Source of the DNA: Methylomicrobium lacus LW14
Lineage (GTDB): Bacteria; Pseudomonadota; Gammaproteobacteria; Methylococcales; Methylomonadaceae
Assembly (NCBI RefSeq): GCF_000527095.1
Contig: NZ_AZUN01000001.1
Location: 186,001-250,000 of the forward strand
DNA: 64,000 nucleotides
Reading direction: 5' to 3'
Made by a program: the position numbers and the translations under genes. Position 1 is the first letter of the stretch, and every line of letters starts with the position of its first letter. Below are positions 28,701 through 35,618 of the stretch, piece by piece. A model generated the notes under the pieces. That model was given only the letters and a program-made list of their open reading frames with translations. It was not told the DNA's origin and ran no database searches.

Positions 28701-29626
28701 GGCTGGCGACGGGGGTGGGTACTGGTACCAGCACCATAACGGCGACGCTAAACGGCGTCTCTCCTGCAAACTCTACGCTAACCGTACAAGCTGCTCCCTT
28801 CGGCATCACGACCGCTTCATTGCCTGGCGGTATAGTGAACACGGCTTATACAACGACATTGACGGCGAGCGGCGGCGCGCTGCCGTACACCTGGTCCATC
28901 ACCGCTGGTGGTTCGCTGCCAACTGGCCTGACCTTGAATACTTCTACTGGCGTAATTAGCGGAACGCCCACAGTTACGGGCACTTTCAACTTTACGGTTC
29001 AGGCGAGCGATTCCACCACTCCTACTCCTCAAACCGCGAATAAAGCCCTTAGCATTACCATCGCGAATGCTGTTACCAGCACCGGCTTCTTGAGTCCGAC
29101 CGCCAACGCGCCGGTGATCAGTAGTGCTGGAGACAACAATGGGTTCCAGACAAATCCAACCAACGCCTTTGCAGACGGTGATCCGCTTCTCCTCGGTGGC
29201 GGCTTCGCGGTGGATACGAACAGCGGTACCGGCACGGGCAACTCGTGTACCGCTACCGGCAAGGATAAACACGACTATTTCACCTACGGTATCAACTTGC
29301 CGGTCGACGCAGCCATCAAGGGCATTGAAGTACGTCTGGATGCCAAGGTCGACAGTATCGCCAATACTCCAAATATGTGCGTGCAGCTTTCTTGGGATGG
29401 CGGCACTACGTGGACGGCGGCCAAACGCACAGCGACCCTGACCACGATAGAGGCGACCTATGTTCTGGGCGGTGCTGCGGATCTCTGGGGGCGTACAGCC
29501 TGGAATATAAGTGATTTGTCGAATACCAGCTTCCGCATACGTATTATCGACGTAGCCTCGTCTACGGGAGCCAATGCCCGTGATTTCTCGTTAGATTGGG
29601 TTGCAGTACGGGTGTCATACCAATGA
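19718..29626 (+). CDS. Giant secreted mosaic protein: two WD40 propellers, amidotransferase-like and deacetylase-like domains, Ig-like array
   Basis: One uninterrupted 3302-codon frame. Order (approximate residues): signal peptide 1-36; first WD40 propeller 45-380 (repeated SPDG...LWN blades); low-complexity linker 385-440; second WD40 propeller 441-728; ThuA/amidotransferase-like alpha/beta domain 800-1040 (ILVITSGISG, WVTNGGNLIAMRP); polysaccharide-deacetylase-like domain 1060-1325 (AALIMTGDDHA, VGLHITTG, ITERHHCIAWSDW); He_PIG Ig-like module 1405-1491; DUF4082-like 1496-1660; Big2 1667-1750; He_PIG 1751-1838; a large domain like the N,N-dimethylformamidase beta C-terminal family 1843-2348 (YRLDIYRMGYYGG, WLFSGEYPMVRWLEANGYD, TNGHDEYWS); Ig-like 2366-2456; two Big2 2460-2631; He_PIG 2633-2723; unassigned beta domain 2726-2935; Big2 2940-3026; He_PIG 3027-3117; C-terminal beta domain 3118-3302. 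No transmembrane or sorting tail at the C-terminus, so it is probably released or bound to polysaccharide. The 5' third is A+T-richer than the rest. Function unknown; scaffold or EPS-modifying surface protein is inference. Confidence 0.8.
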   Translation: MNKKNHYLTGIILTIFVWVAFTLSMDIARPVRAASAEPSIMDFSRNERNLVAFSPDGDILANVDADGLITLWNVTSGLAPINLQNQSANLVTGIAFRSDGKILAGVGKDSIKLWDIGSGQEQLSIPLVNPNSAIVQVALSSDGERLAGVTLENEILLWNLKTGLSKSIKAEQDVTVDQLTFSPDGKFLASAYNGQNSHIKLWDAVSGELYADVPADTFVTEFEFSPDSNVLASVGQDGLITLLDLNSGAVKRILDTKAEITEIAFSPDSKTLATGSGGNDPKVMLWNPVTGEMVYEHPAESGAPVSHLFYSPDGELLTSIGTDSLISLLDAPTGELKKLLVGPTGEIIKAAFNSKQPSLAAIGNDGGLFVWDLLTGVVQQVFQIPTALSAPMSDSQALITPNAASSSQVNVPNTAVAAQPDGSSQVAGKDNAGTSKKQRVQNWKGIKELALSQDGMEMGVAAEDGTIRTFNKSGSQRWKVTSHHGRAITGLAFRGKTKEWVSTGVDTEIKTWDDTGKNLKTFYGPEHPTRAVAVSPDGQFIATSGEDTRVFLYDAVAHKLSNIFSGHINFVNDLAFSPDGQVLASAGAEGRTLLWDVKTGKLLKTLLGHSDQVNAVAFSPDGAQLASASADSTVILWNSKSGEQFKTLAGHQGGVRSVAFAPNGKKLISAGEDKLMLVWDPKTGQLIKQLDGQPAVINVLVFDPAGNLHTANENSEVSEVNTDAGTIINTIAVPVTPAVAPQASYSESISLAVASTIGSLMSSSFIEKPNLDKANQGKGIIGSVFNQLLDWVIPPANAALPSPPGGPILVITSGISGTPSAPDFGNYYDEILRTEGLNEFALANISTVSAATLAAYDIVILAQMPLTQPQADMLSAWVTNGGNLIAMRPNKKLASLLGLTDASATLDNGYLLVDTSVSPGSGIVGQTIQFHGTADRYTLSGATSIAMLYETASTATTNPAVTLKTVGAGKAAAFTYDLAKSISYTHQGNPDWAAQDRDITIPNMVPLIRSDDKFYGDGPASPDPKLGPGPDWIDFTKISIPQGDEQQRLLVNLILEMNRDKKPLPHFWYFPRGFKAALIMTGDDHANNGTEARFNSFIAASPQGCSVENWECVRGTSYMYPSTPLAPSTAVSFDAQGFEVGLHITTGCDNFTAETLKSDYDSQIALFQANFPGLPAPITERHHCIAWSDWVTGAKVEFAHGIRLDTDYYFWPPEWVQNRPGFFTGSGMPMRFADLDGSLIDVYNATSQMTNESGQTYPFTIDSLLDRAVGAEGYYGSFTINYHTDFNGSEQVTDINSIINSAKSKGVPIVTSKQMLTWLDGRNSSSFGSLAWDGSSLSFTITPGTGANGLQAMLPTHSSATGNLVGLTLNGTNVNFTKAVIKGVEYAFFTAAAGAYNATYQVIPLSITTASLTNGALGIPYTAALAATGGTLPHTWSIISGSLPLGLSLNASTGTIAGTPTSTGTAAFTIQVRDSANPAATDTKPLSITIDPPPPLTIWPNTTVPGLVDGGADSPVELGVKFRSDVAGTISGIRFYKASANTGTHVGNLWRCNNATCSTGTLLATATFIGESGSGWQQVNFSSPVAITANTVYIASYHADNGHYSADVNYFASTGVDNTPLHALANGVSGGNGVYAYGATSAFPINTFNTSNYWVDVVFNPGPAATLTSIAVTPANPSINVGAAQQFTATGTYSDNSTQNLTSQVTWVSATPTLATINAAGLATGVSAGTSSISATLSGISGSTVLTVQAAPLSITTVSLPDGTISSAYGAALAASGGTLPYTWSLATGSTLPAGLTLSSTGAISGTPTATGTTTFTVQVRDSANPAVTVTKALSINITAGTGGCASPPNAIVAENCLSGNPKTEWDVSGAGDASIQGFATDISVNKGGTVNFKINTPATNYRLDIYRMGYYGGNGARKVATVNPSTTLPQSQPACLTNATGIIDCGNWSVSASWTVPANAISGIYFARAVRSDTGGASHIVFIVRDDASTSKILFQTADTTWQAYNSHPGNLPTSSATSLYTGVGPGTGGSADGRAYKVSYNRPFNTRVSETETWLFSGEYPMVRWLEANGYDVSYFTGVDADRNGALITKHKIFLTNGHDEYWSGAQRANVEAARNAGVNLALFSGNAIFWKTRWENSIDASGAAYRTLVCYKETHNYPNNPDPTDIWTGTWRDPRGTPPADGGRPENALSGTFFRINGPFVDTIKVPAEDGKMRLWRNTDIATQGVGQIAALAAGTLGFEVDVDDDNGFRPAGLFGVSSSPISTSTLYAVDSGFGSTFGAPPIGTAPTNRLTLYRHSNGALVFSTGSYQWSWGLDANHDRSDLGSVTDVRMQQATVNLFADMGVQPGSLQSGLVRAAASTDTTPPSSAITAPVAGANVTPGSTVTISGSATDTGGVVGGVEVSVDGGTTWHPATGRSSWSYNWTPSGAGTVTLKSRAVDDSGNLEAAGVGVSVTIGSPLQSIAVSPASPLIAGGATQQFTATGTYVNGTTQNITGQVNWASAALAVATINASGFATGVSTGTSTISATLGSVTNSTVLTVQGGTLQTITVTPANPTIASGATQQFTATGNYSGGGAVNLTSQVTWSSSNTAIATIGSTTGFATGVSAGTSTISATFSGITGSTVLAVQAAPLAITTASLPSVTEGQAYSQSLAASGGTLPYTWSITSGLLPTGLTLNTSTGVIGGTPTATGTFNFTVQVNDATIPTHQTASQALSIVVQPAASASIAIDTIANRDGRGTVTTPAFSTAGANRLLLAFVASDGPSSGLQTATVSGAGLAWTLVRRTNTRAGTSEVWSTFASSALTNVTVQSVQAQANFDQSFTVVALAGASGVGANNGANAASGAPSVALTTTTANAWVFGVGNDWDGAIARTVGPLQQMVHEWVDTGAGDTFWVQRLSNAVATAGTSVQISDTAPTADRWNLTAVEVVLGTPAPPPTLTSIAVTPTNSAINVGATQQFTATGTYSDSSTQNLTSLVAWTSASPLVATINAAGLATGVGTGTSTITATLNGVSPANSTLTVQAAPFGITTASLPGGIVNTAYTTTLTASGGALPYTWSITAGGSLPTGLTLNTSTGVISGTPTVTGTFNFTVQASDSTTPTPQTANKALSITIANAVTSTGFLSPTANAPVISSAGDNNGFQTNPTNAFADGDPLLLGGGFAVDTNSGTGTGNSCTATGKDKHDYFTYGINLPVDAAIKGIEVRLDAKVDSIANTPNMCVQLSWDGGTTWTAAKRTATLTTIEATYVLGGAADLWGRTAWNISDLSNTSFRIRIIDVASSTGANARDFSLDWVAVRVSYQ
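27095..27610 (+). repeat. Tandem Big2 module repeats inside the giant gene
   Basis: Two adjacent modules of about 255 bp encode Big2 domains starting LQSIAVSPASP and LQTITVTPANP. Related copies lie at about 24715-24965 and 28535-28795, sharing QQFTATG and ATINA..ATGV motifs. The He_PIG modules (about 23930, 24970, 27615, 28796) alternate with them. The DNA similarity makes this segment prone to recombination and to assembly collapse. Confidence 0.65.
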
Positions 29627-29719
29627 GCTTGGATTGCGGGTGATTTTTCATTGGAGTTATGGCAACAAGTGATTTTGATAATAAATCGCAACAATTCATG
29701 CCAACTTAGAGGAATAAAA

Positions 29720-30226
29720 ATGATTAAAGAGAATGTAGTGTTAGGTGAAGGGGTCGCCATATACCATCCTCAGCTCGTGAATCTCTACGGTTGCACGATT
29801 GGCGAGGGCTCCAGAATTGGTACGTTCGTCGAGATACAAAAAGGCGCTTCGGTGGGGGCTCGCTGCAAAATATCCAGCCACACTTTTATCTGTGAAGGCG
29901 TGGATATCGAGGATGGTGTTTTTATAGGCCATGGCGTTATGTTCACCAATGACATTTATCCAAGGGCGGTTAATCCGGACGGCGGTCTGCAAACAGAGGA
30001 GGATTGGCGAGTCATTAAAACCCGAGTTAAGGCTGGCGCCTCTATCGGCAGCAATGCGACCATCCTCTGCGGCATCACTATCGGAGAAGGGGCCTTGATC
30101 GGAGCCGGAGCCGTAGTTACCCGTGATGTACCAGATTATGCCATCGTTGCCGGCGTCCCTGCGCGAATCGTTGGAGATGCGCGCACGAGGGGAAAGGAAT
30201 GCGAGTCTGTGACAAATTTTGGTTAG
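29720..30226 (+). CDS. Left-handed beta-helix (hexapeptide) acyltransferase, WbpD/WlbB-like
   Basis: 168 residues. ATG 29720 is preferred because TAGAGGAATAAAA lies just upstream. Repeated hexapeptides (GEGSRIG, GARCKIS, GASIGSNATILCGITIGEGALIGAGAVVTRDVPDYAIVAGVPARIVG) are diagnostic. FICEGVDIEDGVFIGHGVMFTND resembles the 3-amino-sugar N-acetyltransferase WbpD/WlbB. It most likely acetylates a UDP-amino sugar made by the neighbouring aminotransferase. It is followed after 158 bp by the Gfo/Idh and DegT pair, a usual grouping. Confidence 0.85.
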   Translation: MIKENVVLGEGVAIYHPQLVNLYGCTIGEGSRIGTFVEIQKGASVGARCKISSHTFICEGVDIEDGVFIGHGVMFTNDIYPRAVNPDGGLQTEEDWRVIKTRVKAGASIGSNATILCGITIGEGALIGAGAVVTRDVPDYAIVAGVPARIVGDARTRGKECESVTNFG

Positions 30227-30384
30227 ACCTTTTAGTGTGGCAGCTGACCAAATTTTATTTTTTTGCGAAGGTCATTAGAGATTGTCCTCACACACGGTGA
30301 TTTACGGTCTTATGGAAATTAGCGTGTTTTTATAAATATTCGAAACAATGGAACTTTTTCCATCTAAAATAAAGGAGCACGGTC

Positions 30385-31428
30385 ATGATTAGAATAGGCG
30401 TTATTGGATACGGTTATTGGGGGCCCAATCTGGTAAGAAATTTTGCCGAAACACCGGGGCTTTCAGTGGCTGGCGTGGCGGATCTGGATCAAAAGAAGCT
30501 TGATATCGTTCAGAAACGTTATCCGGGAGTAAAAACGACAACTCGCTTCAGGGACCTGATTGAGGATCCAGACATCGATGCAATTGCCGTGGCGACTCCG
30601 GTCAGCACACATTTCGAGTTAGGATTGGCAAGTCTCAAGGCTGGCAAACATTTGTGGGTCGAAAAGCCTATGACGGAAACATCCCAACAGGGGCGTCAGT
30701 TGATTGACGAAGCTGAAAAACAAGGGCGTGTATTGATCGTCGATCATACGTTCATTTATACGGGAGCCGTACGCAAAATGGCGGAAATCATAAGCGGAGA
30801 TGATTTTGGGAACATATTTTACTATGACTCAACACGGGTCAATCTCGGTTTGTTCCAGCGCGATGTTAGTGTCATCTCCGACTTGGCCGTGCACGATTTT
30901 TCCATTCTAGACTATTTATTGGGAGAGCAGCCGTTAGCGGTTTCCGCCGTGGGCACCAACCATTTTCCTGGCACCCCGGAAAACCTGTCGTACCTTACGT
31001 TGTTCTACAATTCAGGAATGGTTGCTCATATCAATGTGAACTGGCTGGCGCCGGTGAAGATGCGGCAAATTCTCGTTGGCGGCAGTAAGAAGATGATTGC
31101 GTACGATGATTTGGAGCCGAGTGAAAAGATCAAGGTTTATGACAAAGGTATCAGCTTTACCGATGATCCGCAGCAGATTTATCAGATGCGAGTAGGTTAC
31201 CGTACCGGTGACATGTGGGCGCCGCGGCTAGACGCTACAGAGGCCTTGCGCGTTGAAGGGGAGCACTTCGTCGATTGTATCGAAAACGGCAAATCCCCCC
31301 TGACCGACGGTTCTCTAGGTCTTAGGGTAGTCGAATTAATCGAAGCGTCGACCCGCTCGATGAAGGAGCGTGGCCGATCCGTCGAAGTCAACGGAAAATT
31401 TATGTATCAAGGCAGGAGAGTAGCATGA
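30385..31428 (+). CDS. Gfo/Idh/MocA-family NAD(P)-dependent sugar oxidoreductase
   Basis: 347 residues; AAGGAG 8 nt before ATG 30385. The N-terminal Rossmann fold begins RIGVIGYGYWGPNLVRN. The family Glu-Lys-Pro motif is in LWVEKPMTE (residues 92-94). The C-terminal substrate domain contains ISDLAVHDFSILDYLLG with the usual Asp/His. With the downstream aminotransferase and upstream acetyltransferase it can oxidise a nucleotide sugar at C3 for transamination and N-acetylation, as in WbpB-WbpE-WbpD; it is not clearly WbpB by sequence, so the exact sugar is open. The last 4 bp overlap the aminotransferase start. Confidence 0.87.
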   Translation: MIRIGVIGYGYWGPNLVRNFAETPGLSVAGVADLDQKKLDIVQKRYPGVKTTTRFRDLIEDPDIDAIAVATPVSTHFELGLASLKAGKHLWVEKPMTETSQQGRQLIDEAEKQGRVLIVDHTFIYTGAVRKMAEIISGDDFGNIFYYDSTRVNLGLFQRDVSVISDLAVHDFSILDYLLGEQPLAVSAVGTNHFPGTPENLSYLTLFYNSGMVAHINVNWLAPVKMRQILVGGSKKMIAYDDLEPSEKIKVYDKGISFTDDPQQIYQMRVGYRTGDMWAPRLDATEALRVEGEHFVDCIENGKSPLTDGSLGLRVVELIEASTRSMKERGRSVEVNGKFMYQGRRVA

Positions 31429-32543
31429 TCCCGTTTGTCGATCTCAAAGCCCAATATATGGGGATTAAGGATGAAGTCAACTCGGCCATCCAGAGCGTGT
31501 TGGAAACTTGCCAGTTTACTTTGGGAAGTGAAGTGGTCGCGTTTGAGGAGGAATTCGCCAGCTATTGTCAGGCCCAATTCGGAATTGGCGTGAACACAGG
31601 AACCAGCGCTTTGCATCTAGCCTTGCTCGCGGCCGGAATCGGCCCCAAGGATGAGGTGATCACTGTTCCATTTACTTTTGTTGCGACCGTAGCGGCGATT
31701 TACTATACCGGTGCTAAGCCCGTGTTTGTCGATATTGATCCGCGCACCTTCACGATTGATGTGAAAGCGATTGAAGCCGCTATCACCGAAAAAACCAAAG
31801 CGATCATTCCCGTGCATCTTTATGGGCAGTCGGCAGACATGGACCCTATCTTGGAAATCGCCAAACGTCGAGGTTTGGTCGTGATTGAGGACGCAGCTCA
31901 AGCTCACGGCGGCGAGTACAAGGGGCGGCGTGTAGGTAGTTTAGGTGATATGGGGTGCTTTAGTTTTTACCCGGGTAAGAATCTAGGGGCATATGGCGAA
32001 GGTGGTATGGTAGTTACCAACAATTCCGAATATACCCGTACTATCCGTATGCTGCGTGATTGGGGCGCAGAACAGAAATACCATCATGTACTCAAGGGTT
32101 ACAACTATCGCTTGGAGGGCATACAGGGAGCCATTCTCAGAGTCAAACTGCGTCATCTAGAAGCTTGGACAGAAGCGCGGCGAACGGCCGCGGCCCATTA
32201 TAATGAACTGTTGTCAGGCAGCGGAGTATCAACCCCGGAGGCAATGGCCTATGCCCGGCATGTCTATCACATCTATGCCATTCGTACCCGGCAGCGAAGT
32301 GAATGGCAACAAGCCCTTCAGGCCAAAGGCATCCAGACTGGAATTCATTATCCGATTCCTGTACATCTTCTGCCTGCTTATGCCGATCTTGACTATAAAA
32401 GAGGAGATTTTCCTCATTCAGAGCAAGCGGCCGACGAAGTGCTTTCACTCCCTATGTTCGCAGAATTAACTCTAGATCAATGTAAAGAAGTTAGCGAGGC
32501 TGTCGCGATGCTCGCGAATAAGTTGGCAGTTGAGTGCGCCTAA
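31425..32543 (+). CDS. DegT/DnrJ/EryC1/StrS-family PLP sugar aminotransferase (first copy)
   Basis: 372 residues, translationally coupled to the oxidoreductase (ATGA overlap). The PLP-binding lysine is in CFSFYPGKNLGAYGEGG (about residue 186), with VIEDAAQAHGGEYKG supplying the PLP-contacting Asp. The N-terminal PFVDLKAQY and GVNTGTSALHLAL are typical. It transfers an amino group from glutamate to a keto nucleotide sugar in the cytoplasm, giving the amine acetylated by the hexapeptide enzyme upstream. Confidence 0.92.
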   Translation: MIPFVDLKAQYMGIKDEVNSAIQSVLETCQFTLGSEVVAFEEEFASYCQAQFGIGVNTGTSALHLALLAAGIGPKDEVITVPFTFVATVAAIYYTGAKPVFVDIDPRTFTIDVKAIEAAITEKTKAIIPVHLYGQSADMDPILEIAKRRGLVVIEDAAQAHGGEYKGRRVGSLGDMGCFSFYPGKNLGAYGEGGMVVTNNSEYTRTIRMLRDWGAEQKYHHVLKGYNYRLEGIQGAILRVKLRHLEAWTEARRTAAAHYNELLSGSGVSTPEAMAYARHVYHIYAIRTRQRSEWQQALQAKGIQTGIHYPIPVHLLPAYADLDYKRGDFPHSEQAADEVLSLPMFAELTLDQCKEVSEAVAMLANKLAVECA

Positions 32544-32561
32544 CAGAATAGGGTTAATGAC

Positions 32562-33200
32562 ATGCAAGAAGCGCAGCCACTGTTAATCTTTCCTTACAAC
32601 GGCAACGGTATCGAGGCATTGGATTGTATTGGCAGCGCTTACCGGTTTATTGGTTTTGTGGATGACACCCCCCAGAAGAGAGGGATCGATCCAAACGGAT
32701 ATCCCGTTTTCGATAGGGGGGCATTCACACAATTTCCCGATGCGTGCGTTTTAGCTGTTCCAGGCAGTCCTAGTTCCTATCGATCTCGAAAGGATATCAT
32801 TCAAGGTTTAGGTATTGCTGAGGAACGGTTTGCCAGGGTGGTCCATCCGGCAGCTAGAGTATCGCCCCTGGCCTCAATTGGCTCTAATGTATTAATCATG
32901 GCAGGAGTCATCGTTACAAGTAACGCACTCATCGGATCGCACATCTGTATTCTTCCAAATACAGTGGTCCATCATGATGTGATGATAGGTGATTGGAGTC
33001 TCATTGGCTCCAACGTGACTATTGCAGGCAATACTGTCGTCGAAGAGAACTGTTACATAGGCAGCGGCACAAGCCTTATGAATGGTATACGCGTCGGAAG
33101 CGGCGCCTTAGTGGGACTTGGCAGCAACGTCATTAACAGCGTTGCAGCCTGCACGAGGGTTGTAGGTAATCCAGCCCGAGAGATAGGAACAAAAGACTAA
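32562..33200 (+). CDS. NeuD/PglD-family sugar O/N-acyltransferase
   Basis: 212 residues. The N-terminal Rossmann-like PglD_N domain (LLIFPYNGNGIEALDCI, FIGFVDDTP) is followed by a left-handed beta-helix (IGSNVLIMAGVIVTSNALIG, PNTVVHHDVMIGDW, GSGALVGLGSNVI, VVGNPAREIG). It acetylates an amino sugar or sialic-acid-like sugar. It ends the first sugar-modification group; a 224-bp gap with no recognised signal precedes the SDR gene. Confidence 0.87.
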   Translation: MQEAQPLLIFPYNGNGIEALDCIGSAYRFIGFVDDTPQKRGIDPNGYPVFDRGAFTQFPDACVLAVPGSPSSYRSRKDIIQGLGIAEERFARVVHPAARVSPLASIGSNVLIMAGVIVTSNALIGSHICILPNTVVHHDVMIGDWSLIGSNVTIAGNTVVEENCYIGSGTSLMNGIRVGSGALVGLGSNVINSVAACTRVVGNPAREIGTKD

Positions 33201-33424
33201 GCGAAAGAGTCTTATAATATACTTAAATAATCTGGTAGATCTATCTTCCACTCTGATTAGAAAAAGGGAGTTAAGTTATTCTAACGAACGTGAGTTTAGA
33301 TCGCATTCACGTACATTCGAATTGCATGAATCACGCAACATGGTCTTCTTAGTAGTGCTGCTTAACGTGTAAGCTTCGGTGTTTTTTTAAATAATGACGA
33401 CAATAGCAAAAGGTAAATGTATTA

Positions 33425-34402
33425 ATGGACATTAAGGATTTGAATATATTGGTCACAGGCGGCTGCGGTCTGATCGGTTCCACAACCGTTGATTTGTTAT
33501 TGCGGAATTATTCACCTGCAAGCATCGTCATTTTCGATAATTTAAGCCGAGGTACATTGGCCAATGTTGAAGAAGCTTTGAAAGATCCACGTGTGAGACT
33601 GGTACGCGACGATATTAGGAATAAGGAGGCCGTTCATGACGCGGTGCAGGGTATGGATGCGGTGATTCATATGGCAGCCCTTCGCATCACTGCCTGTGCT
33701 GGCCAGCCGCGAGAGGCGATGGAGGTCATGTGTGACGGTAGTTTTAATGTAGTAGAGGCTGCACAGGCAGCCAAAGTAAAAAAAGTAATCGCGGCATCCT
33801 CGGCGTCGATCTATGGACTGGCCGATCATTTTCCTACCCGTGAAGATCATCATCCTTACAACAACCGCACGTGGTATGGCGCCAGCAAAGTTATGCTGGA
33901 AGGGTTGTTGCGTTCGTTCAATGAAATGTACGGGCTGCCTTATGCGATGCTGCGATATTTTAACGTTTATGGCCCCCGCATGGATATTTATGGCAAATAT
34001 ACCGAGGTATTGATCCGCTGGATGGAACGCATCGCTGCCGGTCGGCCGCCACTGATCCTCGGAGATGGAACCCAAACTATGGATTTTGTCTATATTGAAG
34101 ACGTCGCTCGATCCAATATCTTGGCCCTGCAATCGGACCTGAGCGATGAGGTTTTTAATGTCGCCAGCGGTTCTGAGACCAGTCTCAACGAGTTGGCTGC
34201 GGCGTTGCTAAAGGTAATGGGCTCCGATTTGCAGCCGGAATACGGCCCGGAGCGTACGGTGAATCCGGTGTCGCGTCGCCTTGCCGACACCTCCAAGGCC
34301 GAGAGAATGCTGGGTTTTAAAGCGCAGATTGGTCTGGAAGAAGGACTTTCGCAGCTGGTTGAGTGGTGGCAAATGAATAAAAAAGTGGAGGTGGAAGCAT
34401 GA
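33425..34402 (+). CDS. NAD-dependent nucleotide-sugar epimerase/dehydratase (extended SDR)
   Basis: 325 residues. The Rossmann motif is TGGCGLIGS (about 11-19); the catalytic Tyr-Lys pair is in WYGASK, with SSASIYG as the Ser/Thr region. LRYFNVYGPRM, GDGTQTMDFVYIEDV and FNVASG are the usual nucleotide-sugar motifs. It could be a 4-epimerase or 4,6-dehydratase type; the substrate is not certain. It overlaps the second aminotransferase by 4 bp, so the pair probably acts successively on one UDP-sugar. Confidence 0.88.
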   Translation: MDIKDLNILVTGGCGLIGSTTVDLLLRNYSPASIVIFDNLSRGTLANVEEALKDPRVRLVRDDIRNKEAVHDAVQGMDAVIHMAALRITACAGQPREAMEVMCDGSFNVVEAAQAAKVKKVIAASSASIYGLADHFPTREDHHPYNNRTWYGASKVMLEGLLRSFNEMYGLPYAMLRYFNVYGPRMDIYGKYTEVLIRWMERIAAGRPPLILGDGTQTMDFVYIEDVARSNILALQSDLSDEVFNVASGSETSLNELAAALLKVMGSDLQPEYGPERTVNPVSRRLADTSKAERMLGFKAQIGLEEGLSQLVEWWQMNKKVEVEA

Positions 34403-35598
34403 TTCCTATTACCAAACCGATGCTGGGCGAAAATGAGGCGGAAGCGGCGCGGCGCGTTATTTTAAGCGGCTGGACCAGCCAGGGGCCGGAAGTTGCGGCG
34501 TTCGAAAAGGAGTTTGCGGAGTATGTAGGTGCTCCGTACGCCTGCGCGGTATCCAGTTGCACCACTGCCTTGCATTTGGCGCTGCTTGCGGTCGGCGTAC
34601 AGCCTGGAGACGAAGTCATCACAGTCAGCCATTCCTATATCGCCACCGCCAACTCGATCCGCTATTGTGGCGCTAAGCCGGTGTTTGTTGATATCGATTC
34701 CGATACGCTCAATATCGATCCCAAGCTGATCGAAAGCGCCGTGACTGATCGTACCCGCGCCATTTTATGTGTGCATCAGATCGGAATGCCTTGTGATCTT
34801 GCGGCGATCCTGGAAATAGCACGCCGCCATTCACTTCCTGTCGTTGAGGATGCCGCTTGCGCCATCGGCAGCGAAATTCTTTGGCACGGGCAATGGGAGA
34901 AAATCGGCAAACCGCAAGCCGATGTGGCGTGCTTTTCGTTTCATCCGCGCAAGGTGATTAGTACCGGCGATGGCGGAATGATCACAACTGCAAACGCGGA
35001 ATGGGATGCTAAATTCAGGCTATTGCGGCAACATGGCATGAGTGTCCCTGATACTGTGCGCCATGGAGCAAGCCAAGTAATCTTCGAATCCTATCCGATC
35101 GTGGGGTTCAATTTTCGCATGACAGATATCCAGGCTGCCGTGGGTAGGGAACAGCTCAAACGGCTTCCAGATATTGTCAAGAAACGGAGAGATTTGGCGG
35201 CCCGCTATAAGACACTTCTCTCAGAAATGCCAGGCCTAGGTTTACCGGCGGAACCGGACTGGGCGCGCAGCACCTGGCAAAGCTTTAGCGTTCGTCTACC
35301 TAAAGGATCAGACCAGCGGCAGGTTATGCAGTCGATGCTGGATGAAGGTGTGGCGACCCGCCGGGGGATAATGTGCTCACATCGGGAGGAAGCTTATCCT
35401 AGGGATACATGGTCCTGCACCGGTAGAATAAAGGGCTGCTCATGTACTGCGGAAATTTGTAAATGCCTTAGGCACAGCGAAGAATCACAGGACCAAACTC
35501 TTATCCTCCCATTGTTTCCGCAAATGAGTTTTGAGCAGCAAGATCAGGTAGTAGAAGCGCTTCATGAAGCCTTGCGCGTTGTTATGTTAAATGAATAA
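34399..35598 (+). CDS. DegT/DnrJ/EryC1/StrS-family PLP sugar aminotransferase (second copy), Cys-rich C-terminal insert
   Basis: 399 residues; start within the SDR stop (ATGA), with GGAGGTGGAAG as ribosome binding site. PLP lysine in CFSFHPRKVISTGDGG (about residue 195) and VEDAACAIGSE. Compared with the first copy it has an extra segment near residues 338-362 (MCSHREE to CLRHSEES) with six cysteines (CTGRIKGCSCTAEICKC core), before the conserved TLILPLFPQM. The cysteines could bind a metal or form an extended loop; I do not know a function. It aminates the keto sugar made by the SDR enzyme. Confidence 0.9.
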   Translation: MIPITKPMLGENEAEAARRVILSGWTSQGPEVAAFEKEFAEYVGAPYACAVSSCTTALHLALLAVGVQPGDEVITVSHSYIATANSIRYCGAKPVFVDIDSDTLNIDPKLIESAVTDRTRAILCVHQIGMPCDLAAILEIARRHSLPVVEDAACAIGSEILWHGQWEKIGKPQADVACFSFHPRKVISTGDGGMITTANAEWDAKFRLLRQHGMSVPDTVRHGASQVIFESYPIVGFNFRMTDIQAAVGREQLKRLPDIVKKRRDLAARYKTLLSEMPGLGLPAEPDWARSTWQSFSVRLPKGSDQRQVMQSMLDEGVATRRGIMCSHREEAYPRDTWSCTGRIKGCSCTAEICKCLRHSEESQDQTLILPLFPQMSFEQQDQVVEALHEALRVVMLNE

Positions 35599-35618
35599 GA
35601 TTCCCATTGGGTGGGGCT

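Noticed and set aside
24715..29065. Ig-coding repeats as a transposon or integron array
   Set aside because: They stay in one frame and encode Big2 and He_PIG domains, so they are protein-level duplications.
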